Origin: UBA1535 sp964371035
GTDB taxonomy: Bacteria; Bacillota; Clostridia; Tissierellales; Sedimentibacteraceae
Assembly: GCA_964371035.1 (NCBI GenBank)
Contig: CAYJLG010000025.1
Coordinates: forward strand, 1-41,861
Length of the DNA: 41,861 nt
Direction of reading: 5' to 3'
In this document: positions 1-7,342 of the stretch, in pieces
Layout of the letters: each line of letters starts with the position of its first letter
Numbering within the stretch: the first letter of the stretch is position 1
The notes under the pieces: generated by a model
What the model saw: only the letters and a program-made list of their open reading frames with translations
Database searches by the model: none
Told to the model about the DNA's origin: nothing
Program-made: the position numbers and the translations under genes

Positions 1-42
1 TACTTGGTGGGAGACTGCCCGGGAAAGTAGGACGTCGCCAGT
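1..42 (+). rRNA. rrf: 5S ribosomal RNA, 3' end (partial)
   Basis: The first 41-42 bases match the conserved 3' part of bacterial 5S rRNA: a GGTGGGAGACTGCC helix, then CCGGGAAAGTAGGACG and a terminal CGCCAG. The 5' part lies before the window. A terminator hairpin follows at 71, so this is probably the end of an rRNA operon. Confidence 0.88.
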
Positions 43-70
43 TCATTTTTTTTATGAATAAAAACACACC

Positions 71-99
71 AATAGCAAACTAGTATTTGCTATTTTTTA
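71..99 (+). terminator. Rho-independent terminator after 5S rRNA
   Basis: A perfect 9-bp stem (AATAGCAAA at 71-79 with TTTGCTATT at 86-94) with a 6-base loop is followed by a T run. It lies about 30 bases after the 5S rRNA and would end the rRNA transcript. Confidence 0.8.
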
Positions 100-523
100 T
101 TATAAAGATTTAGTTTAACTTCTCATCAAACTTTTGCACGCCAATTAGAGAGCCTTCGCGGGGGCGAAAATTGAACCGAGTTCTACACAAAGCAGGCAAT
201 CACGACCAACTGAGTATAAGCTTTAATTTCCGGTAGTCCATAAGTACGCTGTAAATTCTGCAATCAAGCTATAAATTAAATTTTATCGCGAATTGAGATA
301 CGATTTTTACCATATAAAAATCTAAAAAATCGTTATCGAATCTGAGCAGGAAAATTAAATTTATAGCTTGATACTCGCGTCCAAAGCATGCTACGAAAAA
401 TAAATTAAATCTTATACTCAACTTGCCACGCACAAATCCAATTCACACAACCATATTCAATTTTCATTTACCGCACACCTTGTGTATCTAAATATTAACT
501 TCTAACAAATCAAAATAATATCG
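100..523. other. Non-coding stretch between rRNA operon and M42 peptidase gene
   Basis: No open frame here has a ribosome binding site or recognisable product. The only clear structure is the long inverted repeat at 263-372, listed separately. The part from about 140 to 230 is richer in GC than its surroundings and, read on the minus strand, faintly resembles tRNA D- and T-loop sequences, but it does not fold as a tRNA. It may be decayed rRNA-operon spacer. Confidence 0.5.
263..372. repeat. Long inverted repeat, 22-bp arms, hairpin-forming
   Basis: The left arm at 263-284 (ATCAAGCTATAAATTAAATT...) and the right arm at 351-372 are reverse complements with one mismatch. Inside lies a second, imperfect pair: ACGATTTTT near 300-308 against AAAAAATCGT near 324-333. 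The whole 110-bp element could fold as one long hairpin. There is no T run after it and no visible target-site duplication. A MITE-like element or a folded RNA are both possible. Confidence 0.6.
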
Positions 524-552
524 TTGATTTTAAATGCTTTTTTTGGTATAGT
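524..552 (+). promoter_or_regulatory. Sigma-A type promoter for M42 peptidase gene
   Basis: TTGATT at 524-529 and TATAGT at 547-552 are separated by 17 bases. The -10 element ends 37 bases before the start codon at 590. Confidence 0.6.
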
Positions 553-589
553 TATATTAGTCAAATAATTTTAATATTATGGAGGAAAT

Positions 590-1618
590 ATGTTTAATAG
601 AGAATTTACACTAAAAACTTTAGAGAGAATAATTAATATTCCAAGCCCAACAGGGTTTTGTAAAAATGTAATACAAGAAATAGAAGAAATATCAAAAGAG
701 CAAAACTTTAAATTTGAAAAAAATGCAAAAGGAAATGGCATAATAACAATTGATGGAGAAGACAATTCATACTGCATAGGAATTCCTGTACATGTAGACA
801 CCTTAGGTGCGATGGTTAGATCAATCAACGCAGACGGTACATTGAAAATAACATCCATAGGAGGCAATATTTATTCAACTCTTGATGGTGAATATTGCAA
901 AATACACACAAGGAGTGGAAAAATTTACTCGGGGACAGTTCTCTGCGATTCTCCAGCAGTACATGTGTTTACAGATGCAACTACTAAGAGTCGCAAAGAA
1001 GATAACATGATGATTAGGATAGATGAAATCACATATAGCAAAGAAGACACAGAAAAATTAGGAATATCTACAGGAGATTTCATATCTATAGAACCTAAAT
1101 TTGAAGTTAAAGATAGCGGATATGTCAAATCAAGATACTTAGATGATAAAGCAGGAACTGCTTGTGCTTTAAGTCTGTTAGATATTTTCAATAAATTAGG
1201 CACTAAACCTAAGCATAAAGTTAAGATAATAGTATCTACATATGAGGAAGTAGGGCATGGATGTGCAAATATGCCTGAGGATATTAATGAATTGATAGGA
1301 ATTGATATGGGTTGTATAGGGCTAGATTTAGCTTGTACAGAGGAAAAGGTCTCTATATGTGCAAAAGATAGTTCAGGTCCATATGATTATGATATTACAA
1401 ATAAATTGATAAACTTGGCTAAAGAAAAAGAACTAAATCATGCAGTAGATATTTATCCTATGTATGGATCGGATGTTTCAGCAGCTCTTGGTGCAGGCAA
1501 TAACATTAAAGGTGGATTAATTGGTCCAGGGGTGCACGCTTCACATGGAATGGAAAGAACGCACTTAAAAGGTATCGAAAACACAATAAGATTAATATAT
1601 GCTTATGTAACAGAGTAA
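590..1618 (+). CDS. M42 family metallopeptidase (aminopeptidase)
   Basis: The product has 342 residues, the usual size for cytoplasmic M42 aminopeptidases, which remove N-terminal residues from peptides using two metal ions. Visible family motifs are VHVDTLGAMV (His68, Asp70), YLDDKAGTACAL (bridging Asp near 185), EEVGHG (Glu219 and Glu220, catalytic base and metal ligand), GIDMG (Asp239), GSDVSAAL, and a C-terminal HASHGMERTH holding the last metal-binding His. All expected ligands are present, so the enzyme should be active. GGAGG sits just before the ATG. The LytTR gene follows after 24 bases on the same strand and is probably co-transcribed. Family assignment is firm; the preferred substrate (glutamyl, leucyl or other) cannot be read from the sequence. 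Confidence 0.92.
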   Translation: MFNREFTLKTLERIINIPSPTGFCKNVIQEIEEISKEQNFKFEKNAKGNGIITIDGEDNSYCIGIPVHVDTLGAMVRSINADGTLKITSIGGNIYSTLDGEYCKIHTRSGKIYSGTVLCDSPAVHVFTDATTKSRKEDNMMIRIDEITYSKEDTEKLGISTGDFISIEPKFEVKDSGYVKSRYLDDKAGTACALSLLDIFNKLGTKPKHKVKIIVSTYEEVGHGCANMPEDINELIGIDMGCIGLDLACTEEKVSICAKDSSGPYDYDITNKLINLAKEKELNHAVDIYPMYGSDVSAALGAGNNIKGGLIGPGVHASHGMERTHLKGIENTIRLIYAYVTE

Positions 1619-1642
1619 ACAAATATTTTTTATGAGGCTAAG

Positions 1643-2398
1643 ATGATTAAAATAGGCGTTTTAGATAGTGATATATCAATAAGAGAAGATATTAATGAAT
1701 TTATCAATAATTATTTTTCAGAGAAATCATATTTCTATAAAGTTTACAAGTTTTCTAACTATGAAGAACTATTAGAATTTTATCACAATAAGGATAAAAT
1801 TGATTTACTGTTCACCGAGTTGGTGGAAACAGGAAAAGAAGATAAGCCTAAGAAAAATGTATTTGATAATTTAGAAAAATTAAGAAAGATAGATTCTGCT
1901 ATAAATATTGTAATAAACACTACTTCTAACATATATGCATCGAAATGCTTTGAAATTTGGCCTCTATATTATAATGTGAAACCTTTAAAATATGATAAAA
2001 CTTCTACCATAATAAATAGATTTTTAAAACAAAATATGCTTAAAGAAGAAAGCTTTTCTGTTCGAAATGGCAAAAAAATAATAAATCTATCGTTTGATGA
2101 AATTGTATTTATAGAAAGCCAAAATACTACTATTAAAATACATATGAACAATTATGAAGTATTAAAAACTTATGGGAAATTAGATGATATAGAAAATCAA
2201 TTATCTAATGATAGGTTTCTTAGATGTCACAAAAGTTTTTTAGTCAATATGAATTATATTAAAGCTGCTGATGGTTATAAATTTATAACAATTTATGGCG
2301 ACACAGTTTCTATAAGACAAAGAGAGGCATCTAAAATCAAAAAAATCTTTTATGATTTTATCAACAAAAAAAAGAAACATGAAAAAGAAAAAAAGTAA
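1643..2398 (+). CDS. LytTR-family DNA-binding regulator with degenerate receiver domain
   Basis: The 251-residue product has a receiver-like N-terminal half (about 1-125) and a LytTR DNA-binding half (about 135-245), with the typical pattern IVFIESQNTTIKIH ... LRCHKSFLVNMNYI. In the receiver part, the position that normally holds the phosphorylated Asp (FLDI in relatives) reads FTEL, so Glu59 replaces Asp. The upstream acidic pair is LDSD rather than DD. The conserved Thr (INTT) and Lys (NVKP) remain. It may therefore act without phosphorylation, perhaps locked in an active-like state; this is inference. No sensor kinase lies next to it. It follows the peptidase gene by 24 bases and ends in a Lys-rich tail. 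Confidence 0.85.
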   Translation: MIKIGVLDSDISIREDINEFINNYFSEKSYFYKVYKFSNYEELLEFYHNKDKIDLLFTELVETGKEDKPKKNVFDNLEKLRKIDSAINIVINTTSNIYASKCFEIWPLYYNVKPLKYDKTSTIINRFLKQNMLKEESFSVRNGKKIINLSFDEIVFIESQNTTIKIHMNNYEVLKTYGKLDDIENQLSNDRFLRCHKSFLVNMNYIKAADGYKFITIYGDTVSIRQREASKIKKIFYDFINKKKKHEKEKK

Positions 2399-2430
2399 TA
2401 TTTTAGGTTTCATTTGAACTCTAAAAAATT

Positions 2431-2454
2431 AAAGCGAACTGTTAGGTTCGCTTT
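2431..2454. terminator. Bidirectional terminator between LytTR gene and bactofilin gene
   Basis: A 9-bp perfect stem (AAAGCGAAC at 2431-2439 with GTTCGCTTT at 2446-2454) has a TTTTAAT tail on the plus strand and an AAAAAATT upstream flank that serves the minus strand. It separates the two convergent genes. Confidence 0.78.
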
Positions 2455-2459
2455 TAATA

Positions 2460-3212
2460 TTATTCTGTTTTGATTTTAATTAATCCTTGAATTATAGCAC
2501 CTTTTTCAATACTAATAGTAGTAGCTGTAACATTTCCTATTATATAGGCTTCTTTAGCTATAAACACTTCACCAGAAAGCGCAATATTACCTTTTAATCT
2601 ACCAGATAATTCAATTCTTTTAGCAGATATATCACCTATAATGTCACAATTATTTTTTATGATAAGTGTGTTTTCAACTTTAACATCACCTTCGATTTTA
2701 GCATTGCTTCCTTCAAAATTTTTACAAGTGATGTTACCCATTATTCTTCCAGTAGAGCTAACAGAGTTTGAACTTGTAACATTTCCTATCATTTCACCTG
2801 CAATCACAATGTTTGAATCAGTAACTATAGAGCCTTCTATTCTTGTAGTTTTTGTAATTACACTAACATCAGAAGATGCTGAAGGTTGGATAAATTCATT
2901 TTGACCAGAAAAACTTGTGCCTGAATTGTTGTTAGGTTTTGAATCAGTATCTTTAAGTGATTCTAAAGTTAAATCTTTCATTTGAGATATAGGAGATTCG
3001 TTTTTAGCAGCATAGTTGTCAGATGCAGCTGCTGAACTAACTGAATCTTCAGCTGATTTTAAATCTTTAAAACTTTTAAATTCTTTGCTTTGCGAAACTG
3101 CTGCTTCAGAAGTTGTTGCAACTTGCTCTTTTACAGTATCACTTTCTTTTGTACTAGGTGATTTATCGATGCCGATAACTTCTTTCAATGCTTTTCTAAA
3201 ATTACTCTCCAT
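2460..3212 (-). CDS. Bactofilin (polymer-forming cytoskeletal protein)
   Basis: The 250-residue protein has a bactofilin (DUF583) domain at about 118-250. It consists of short beta-helix turns repeating a G-N/D-V/I pattern: GSIVTD, GEMIGNV, GRIMGNI, GDVKV, GDISA, GRLKGNI, GEVFI, GNVTA. Bactofilins self-assemble into filaments without nucleotides and localise cell-wall or envelope enzymes. The first 115 residues are Ser/Lys/Asp/Ala-rich and probably disordered, longer than the short N-terminal tails of many bactofilins, with a conserved-looking start MESNFRKALKEVIG. A membrane protein gene ends 45 bases upstream on the same strand, so the two are probably one operon. A bidirectional terminator follows directly after the stop codon. 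Confidence 0.88.
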   Translation of the reverse strand: MESNFRKALKEVIGIDKSPSTKESDTVKEQVATTSEAAVSQSKEFKSFKDLKSAEDSVSSAAASDNYAAKNESPISQMKDLTLESLKDTDSKPNNNSGTSFSGQNEFIQPSASSDVSVITKTTRIEGSIVTDSNIVIAGEMIGNVTSSNSVSSTGRIMGNITCKNFEGSNAKIEGDVKVENTLIIKNNCDIIGDISAKRIELSGRLKGNIALSGEVFIAKEAYIIGNVTATTISIEKGAIIQGLIKIKTE

Positions 3213-3257
3213 AATATCAAACTCCTCTAAGATAAATTTAAAGCGGTAAACAAACTC

Positions 3258-3737
3258 TTATTTGCCTTTTAAATGTGTAGGCTCACTATCTTTTTCTTTT
3301 TCACTGGGTTCTTCATTTTCTTTTACTGAATCAGGTATTTCAGTATTCTCTAAAGTGTCTTTCGTATCGTCTGAATCAGTAGTATTGATTGGATCTTCGT
3401 TAGGTGATGTATCAAATTCTTTTTCTGTATTTTCATCTGTAAAATATTCATCGTCATCAGGCGATTTTTCAGAGTCGGCCGAAGATGAGTCAGTTTCAAG
3501 TTCTGTTTGCTGTGTTTCACTAGCATTGTCAGAATCATTATCTTTATTTTGAAGTTCAGAACTATTATTATTTTCAGAAATATTTAGATTGTTTGAAACA
3601 GAATCTTGTGGTTTTTCATTATTGTCGGGTATAAAAAAACCCAATACAGTAAAAAAGCCTATAATAGCTAAAATCAAAATAAGAATAATTGATATATAGA
3701 TAACATGTTTAAAAAACTTTATACTGCCCCAATACAT
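3258..3737 (-). CDS. Single-pass membrane protein with long acidic low-complexity tail
   Basis: I do not recognise a family. The 159-residue protein starts with a short basic segment (MYWGSIKFFKHV), then one hydrophobic helix at about residues 13-36, then about 120 residues made almost only of Ser, Thr, Asp, Glu, Asn, Pro and Lys. The tail is highly acidic and probably disordered, with no cysteine, no sorting motif and no enzyme motif. By the positive-inside rule, the tail should be outside the cell. It lies 45 bases upstream of the bactofilin gene and is probably co-transcribed, so it could be a membrane anchor or envelope partner of the bactofilin. That role is inference from position only. 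Confidence 0.72.
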   Translation of the reverse strand: MYWGSIKFFKHVIYISIILILILAIIGFFTVLGFFIPDNNEKPQDSVSNNLNISENNNSSELQNKDNDSDNASETQQTELETDSSSADSEKSPDDDEYFTDENTEKEFDTSPNEDPINTTDSDDTKDTLENTEIPDSVKENEEPSEKEKDSEPTHLKGK

Positions 3738-3967
3738 AAGAACACAACCTTTACTTTGATATTGAAATGAATAAAGTAAATTCGTAATAAAAGATAATAG
3801 TTAGTCAATCGTAACTTTTTCTACTCAATGTACAATGCACTTTAAACACAATATATAATAACAAATTTCGATACAAAATAATAGTCTTTTGTGAAAATGA
3901 CTGTTTAAAATATGAAAATTACAAAACGAAGTATAACAACTTCATAAACTATACAAAACACATTAAA

Positions 3968-3990
3968 AAAAGGCTTATTACAAGCCTTTT
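3968..3990 (-). terminator. Terminator after htrA
   Basis: AAAAGGCTT at 3968-3976 pairs perfectly with AAGCCTTTT at 3982-3990 around a 5-base loop. On the minus strand it is followed by a T-rich run. It begins 7 bases after the htrA stop codon. Confidence 0.75.
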
Positions 3991-3996
3991 AATATA

Positions 3997-5673
3997 TTAT
4001 AAATCAGAAGGTCGCTCCTCTAAAACTATATCTGCCTCCATTAGCAGGTTGTTTCTATAATACTTTAATTTGACAGTATCACCAACATTGTACTTGTATA
4101 AGGTAGCTATCAAATCCTGCATGTTATCTATCCTATGTTCATCTATGCCTATTAAAATATCACCTTGTATCATGTTTTGCTTATAAGTAGGTCCATTTTC
4201 AATAATATTTATTATAAAAACACCATAATCTACAGGCAAATTATCTGAATATTGCATTTTGTAATCTTCTACTCCAATTCCGCTGATGCCTATGTACACC
4301 CTTGTGATACTTCCATTAGTATTTATCTGTTGAAGCATTGGCAAAGCAGTATTTATTGGTATTGCAAATCCTATACCTTCAGCAGATGCAGATTTTGCAG
4401 TATTAATACCTATCAATTCACCTTTTGCATTAAATAAAGGGCCACCGCTGTTTCCATGGTTAATAGAAGCACTTATCTGAATCAGCGGTGAAATTCTTAC
4501 ACCAGTTTCTACTATGACAGATCTATCAAGTCCGCCAACGATTCCTGTAGTTACAGTATTGCTAAGATCAAATGATACAGGATTCCCTATTGCAACAACT
4601 GGTTCTCCTATGACTAATTCGTCAGAATTGCCTAGCACTGCAAAGTTAGGTGTATGTCTTTCAATTTTTATTATTGCCAAATCCAAGCTTGTATCGAACC
4701 ATAATACTTGAGCAGTTTCATATGAACCATCTGTCAACGATACTAGCACATCTGATGCATTGCCATCACCTATTACATGAGAATTAGTAAGGATAGTACC
4801 CGAATCATCCACAATAATACCTGTTCCGATACTATGTGTATCTTGAGAAGTGTTACCCCAAAATGAAGTTATTTCTTCTGTACTTTTCGTTGTAATGCCA
4901 ACCACGCTGTTGCTATTTTTTTCATAGACCAAACTTGCAAAATACATATCTGCACTTAAATCAATTGCAATATTTTTATTGATGTTATCTAAAGAGGACT
5001 GATTACTTTCTAAGATTTGTTTATCACGTGCAAACCTTAAAGTAATGTATCCACTTAAACCACCACTAAGAATAGAAATACATAGCATAATTGCTACCAC
5101 TTGCATAAAGCTAAAGCTTAGTTTATTCTTTTTCTTTTTTTCATAATCTGTTTCTGTAAAAGGAATCGATGAATCAGAAGATTCTGAAATTTTGATAGTA
5201 GAATTTAAATCTAATTGCTGATTTGATGTATAATTGGTAGAAAAAATATTTTCACTTATAGATGATTCTTCCTGGGCTGAAAACATATTTCCAGTTTGAG
5301 ATGGAATAGTGCTTGGCAATTCGACAGGAATAGGATCAGCTTCTATGTAACTGATAGGTGTGTAATAATACTCTGTACTACCATACAGCTCATCTTCTTT
5401 GTCTTGTGACTGAGAGTTGATTGTATCATTTTCTATAGAAGGAGATTCCTCTTGTGATTGAGAGTTAATATCATCACTCTCTACAGGAGTAATTTCCTCA
5501 AGTGACTGAATGCTAGAAATATTGAATTCTACAGAAGTAGTTTCCTCAAACGACGGTAAATTGATTGTATCATTTTCTATAGAGTTTAAATCATCTTTAG
5601 GTGTTAAAGACAGATTTTCACTATTAGCAGGATTTGATATGTCGTCAATCTTGTTTTTATTATCAACATCCAT
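3997..5673 (-). CDS. htrA: HtrA/DegP-like membrane serine protease with PDZ domain
   Basis: The product is 558 residues, longer than typical Gram-positive HtrA (about 400-450). The order is a cytoplasmic Ser/Thr/Glu/Asn-rich region (1-180) containing four 16-residue tandem repeats at 31-94, a transmembrane helix (about 186-212), a trypsin-like domain, and one PDZ domain (about 457-555). The catalytic triad is visible: His299 in TNSHV, Asp331 in LDLAI and Ser409 in GNSGGP. Members of this family degrade or refold damaged exported proteins. The gene starts 80 bases after walJ on the same strand, the same order as the yycJ-htrA pair in Bacillus and relatives. A GGAGGT ribosome binding site precedes the ATG. 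The extra length lies entirely in the N-terminal tail. Confidence 0.93.
   Translation of the reverse strand: MDVDNKNKIDDISNPANSENLSLTPKDDLNSIENDTINLPSFEETTSVEFNISSIQSLEEITPVESDDINSQSQEESPSIENDTINSQSQDKEDELYGSTEYYYTPISYIEADPIPVELPSTIPSQTGNMFSAQEESSISENIFSTNYTSNQQLDLNSTIKISESSDSSIPFTETDYEKKKKNKLSFSFMQVVAIMLCISILSGGLSGYITLRFARDKQILESNQSSLDNINKNIAIDLSADMYFASLVYEKNSNSVVGITTKSTEEITSFWGNTSQDTHSIGTGIIVDDSGTILTNSHVIGDGNASDVLVSLTDGSYETAQVLWFDTSLDLAIIKIERHTPNFAVLGNSDELVIGEPVVAIGNPVSFDLSNTVTTGIVGGLDRSVIVETGVRISPLIQISASINHGNSGGPLFNAKGELIGINTAKSASAEGIGFAIPINTALPMLQQINTNGSITRVYIGISGIGVEDYKMQYSDNLPVDYGVFIINIIENGPTYKQNMIQGDILIGIDEHRIDNMQDLIATLYKYNVGDTVKLKYYRNNLLMEADIVLEERPSDL
5392..5583 (-). repeat. 48-bp tandem repeat (four units) within htrA
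   Basis: Four in-frame 48-bp units encode residues 31-94 of HtrA. The units begin SIENDTIN, SVEFNISS, PVESDDIN and SIENDTIN, each ending in an S-rich/EE-rich half. The first and fourth units are nearly identical in their first half at protein and DNA level; the middle two have drifted. The array lies in the predicted cytoplasmic tail, before the membrane helix. Confidence 0.8.
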
Positions 5674-5753
5674 GGTTTTACCTCCAAAATTTATTTCTCG
5701 AATATATTATAATTTATTTAACCATATTAAGCTTAATCATTTCTTTAAGAAAT

Positions 5754-6536
5754 CTATATATAATATACTCCGGTAGGTTTATCTCTAAATGTTAAGTTCA
5801 ACTTTAATCCTTCATTTAAAGGGATATTGTTTTCAATCAGAGCCGATTCTACAGTTTTAAACGCCAACTCAGGAAAGTTGTTTTCGTTGCTTAAATGGCC
5901 TAACAATACTATTTCAGATCCTTTTGTCAATATTTTAGATATGACTTCACCTGCAAGCTCATTAGACATATGACCAAAATTTCCTAAGACTCTTTTTTTC
6001 AAAGGCCATGGATATGAACCTATAAGAACCATATCTTCATCATGATTTGACTCTATTAGATATAGATCTGAATTTTTTATATTTTCTCTTATAGTATCTG
6101 TCACACAACCTGTATCTGTAAGCAGAGAAATCTTTTTATTTTTATTAAAGATGCTGTAACCTACAGGTGCGGCTGCATCATGAGAGACATCAAAAGCTTG
6201 TACAAAAACATCACCGATTTCTACGCAATCAGTAAAAACTTTAATATTTTCCTCTTTGACATTGCCTATGCATGATTCCATGGCACTCCAAGTTTTTGCG
6301 TTTGCATATATAGGTATGTTGAATCTTCTTGATAAAATTCCTGCGCTTTGTATATGATCAGTGTGCTCGTGAGTAATAAAAATACCTTTAATAGAGGCAG
6401 GATCCTCATCAATTTTTTTCAATGCTTCTTGTATTTTTTTTCCACTTAAGCCTGCATCGACTAAAATATTAGTTTCATCTGTACCGATAAATTGACAATT
6501 TCCGCTGCTTCCACTGAATAGAGAACAAAATTTCAA
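5754..6536 (-). CDS. walJ: WalJ/YycJ-type metallo-beta-lactamase fold hydrolase
   Basis: The 260-residue protein has the metal-binding motif THEHTDH near residue 55, the N-terminal SGSSGNC signature and later ligands in DVSHDA, LTDTG and LLGHLSNEN, all typical of the YycJ/WalJ family. These are cytoplasmic hydrolases encoded with the WalRK wall-stress system in many Firmicutes; some act on DNA. No walR or walK gene is in the window. The start is a TTG at 6536: it follows GGAGG by 8 bases, and no in-frame ATG close by fits as well. htrA lies 80 bases downstream, keeping the walJ-htrA order known from Bacillus. Confidence 0.9.
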   Translation of the reverse strand: MKFCSLFSGSSGNCQFIGTDETNILVDAGLSGKKIQEALKKIDEDPASIKGIFITHEHTDHIQSAGILSRRFNIPIYANAKTWSAMESCIGNVKEENIKVFTDCVEIGDVFVQAFDVSHDAAAPVGYSIFNKNKKISLLTDTGCVTDTIRENIKNSDLYLIESNHDEDMVLIGSYPWPLKKRVLGNFGHMSNELAGEVISKILTKGSEIVLLGHLSNENNFPELAFKTVESALIENNIPLNEGLKLNLTFRDKPTGVYYI

Positions 6537-6586
6537 GTAGTAGTTCCTCCGAATTTGAATTTAAATAAGTATTATATCTTTAACAT

Positions 6587-6615
6587 ATAATAACACATAT
6601 GATTCGAATATTCAA
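6587..6615 (-). promoter_or_regulatory. Promoter for walJ-htrA
   Basis: Read on the minus strand, TTGAAT (6615-6610) and TATTAT (6592-6587) are separated by 17 bases. The -10 element lies 50 bases upstream of the TTG start of walJ. A second TATAAT lies closer to the gene but has a poor -35. Confidence 0.5.
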
Positions 6616-6668
6616 ATATGAATTTAAAATATTAGTGTTTTAGTTTGTGTTAGCAATAAAAATATTAC

Positions 6669-6698
6669 TTGACTAAAAACATATAAAAATTGTAATAT
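6669..6698 (+). promoter_or_regulatory. Promoter for CxxH/CxxC small protein gene
   Basis: TTGACT at 6669-6674 and TAATAT at 6693-6698 are separated by 18 bases, about 50 bases before the ATG at 6751. It is divergent from the walJ promoter. Confidence 0.5.
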
Positions 6699-6750
6699 AG
6701 TGATATATACTTAATAGTTAAAAACTAGTTTAAATTGGATAGAGGTAGTT

Positions 6751-6912
6751 ATGAAAAAAGAAATAATTATTTTTGCTTGTCCTGAGCATGTGGAAATGGC
6801 GATAGATGATGTAATCGTAGAAAAAAATGACGAAGCAGCTCCAAATATTGAGTTGGATGAAAAAACTACATGTAAATATTGTAAAGAAAAATCAAAATAC
6901 AAAATTTCGTAA
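6751..6912 (+). CDS. Small CxxH/CxxC protein (BA_5709-like family)
   Basis: This 53-residue frame has a GAGGT site 6 bases before its ATG. It carries CPEH (Cys10, His13) near the start and CKYC (Cys41, Cys44) near the end, with an acidic stretch between. This spacing matches the short CxxH/CxxC proteins of Firmicutes, which are often encoded beside the walJ-htrA locus. Here it is divergent from walJ, which supports the assignment. The four residues look like one zinc site. The function of the family is not known to me. It has its own likely promoter, and the rpsF promoter begins 30 bases after its stop codon. Confidence 0.75.
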   Translation: MKKEIIIFACPEHVEMAIDDVIVEKNDEAAPNIELDEKTTCKYCKEKSKYKIS

Positions 6913-6941
6913 AATTTATTATAAAATTTCAAATAAAAAGC

Positions 6942-6970
6942 TTGTATATCGTCAAAAATGATGATATAAT
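6942..6970 (+). promoter_or_regulatory. Promoter for rpsF-ssb-rpsR
   Basis: TTGTAT at 6942-6947 and a perfect TATAAT at 6965-6970 are separated by 17 bases. Transcription would start near 6977, giving a leader of about 55 bases before rpsF. Confidence 0.7.
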
Positions 6971-6982
6971 ACTAAAGCTATC

Positions 6983-7017
6983 CTTGCCACCAACAAGATT
7001 GATGGCCAAAGTCCAAG
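6983..7017 (+). promoter_or_regulatory. Candidate rpsF leader hairpin (possible S6:S18 autoregulatory site)
   Basis: GCCA (6986-6989) pairs with TGGC (7003-7006), and CAA (6991-6993) with TTG (6999-7001). CTT (6983-6985) pairs with AAG (7015-7017) across an 8-base bulge on the 3' side. Bulged leader hairpins that bind the S6:S18 complex are known upstream of rpsF in many bacteria, but the CCG motif I would expect in the bulge is not clear here. Confidence 0.35.
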
Positions 7018-7031
7018 AGGAGGTGAAACGT

Positions 7032-7322
7032 ATGAGAAAATACGAAGCGGTTATTATTTTACTTTCTGATTTAGAAACAGAAGTAAGAAACGCAGAGATT
7101 GAAAAACTTAAGAACATAGTGACAAAATTCGAAGGTACAGTTGACAACGTTAATGAATGGGGTCAAAGAAGACTTGCTTACGAAGTAAAGAAAAAAAGAG
7201 ACGGATACTATGTAATTATGAATTTCACATCTAACGCTGATGCTGTTAATGAAATCGACAGAATTTGTAAAATCAGCGATAACGTGTTGAGACAACTGAT
7301 TACAGTAGACGATTCTAAATAA
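7032..7322 (+). CDS. rpsF: 30S ribosomal protein S6
   Basis: The product has 96 residues, normal for S6, starting MRKYEAVIILLSDL and containing the conserved WGQRRLAYEVKKKRDGYYVIMNF core. S6 sits on the platform of the 30S subunit paired with S18, which is encoded two genes downstream. The start is the ATG at 7032, directly after AGGAGGTG. An in-frame ATG at 6942 is rejected because it overlaps the promoter and would add 30 residues not found in S6. It is the first gene of rpsF-ssb-rpsR; ssb follows after 20 bases. Confidence 0.97.
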   Translation: MRKYEAVIILLSDLETEVRNAEIEKLKNIVTKFEGTVDNVNEWGQRRLAYEVKKKRDGYYVIMNFTSNADAVNEIDRICKISDNVLRQLITVDDSK

Positions 7323-7342
7323 TAATGTAAAGGGGAAACTTT

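Noticed and set aside
121..240. tRNA-like sequence on the minus strand (CTCAGTTGGT and GGTTCAA-like blocks)
   Set aside because: The anticodon and T stems do not pair and the acceptor stem is absent, so it is not a functional tRNA. It may be a relic or chance.
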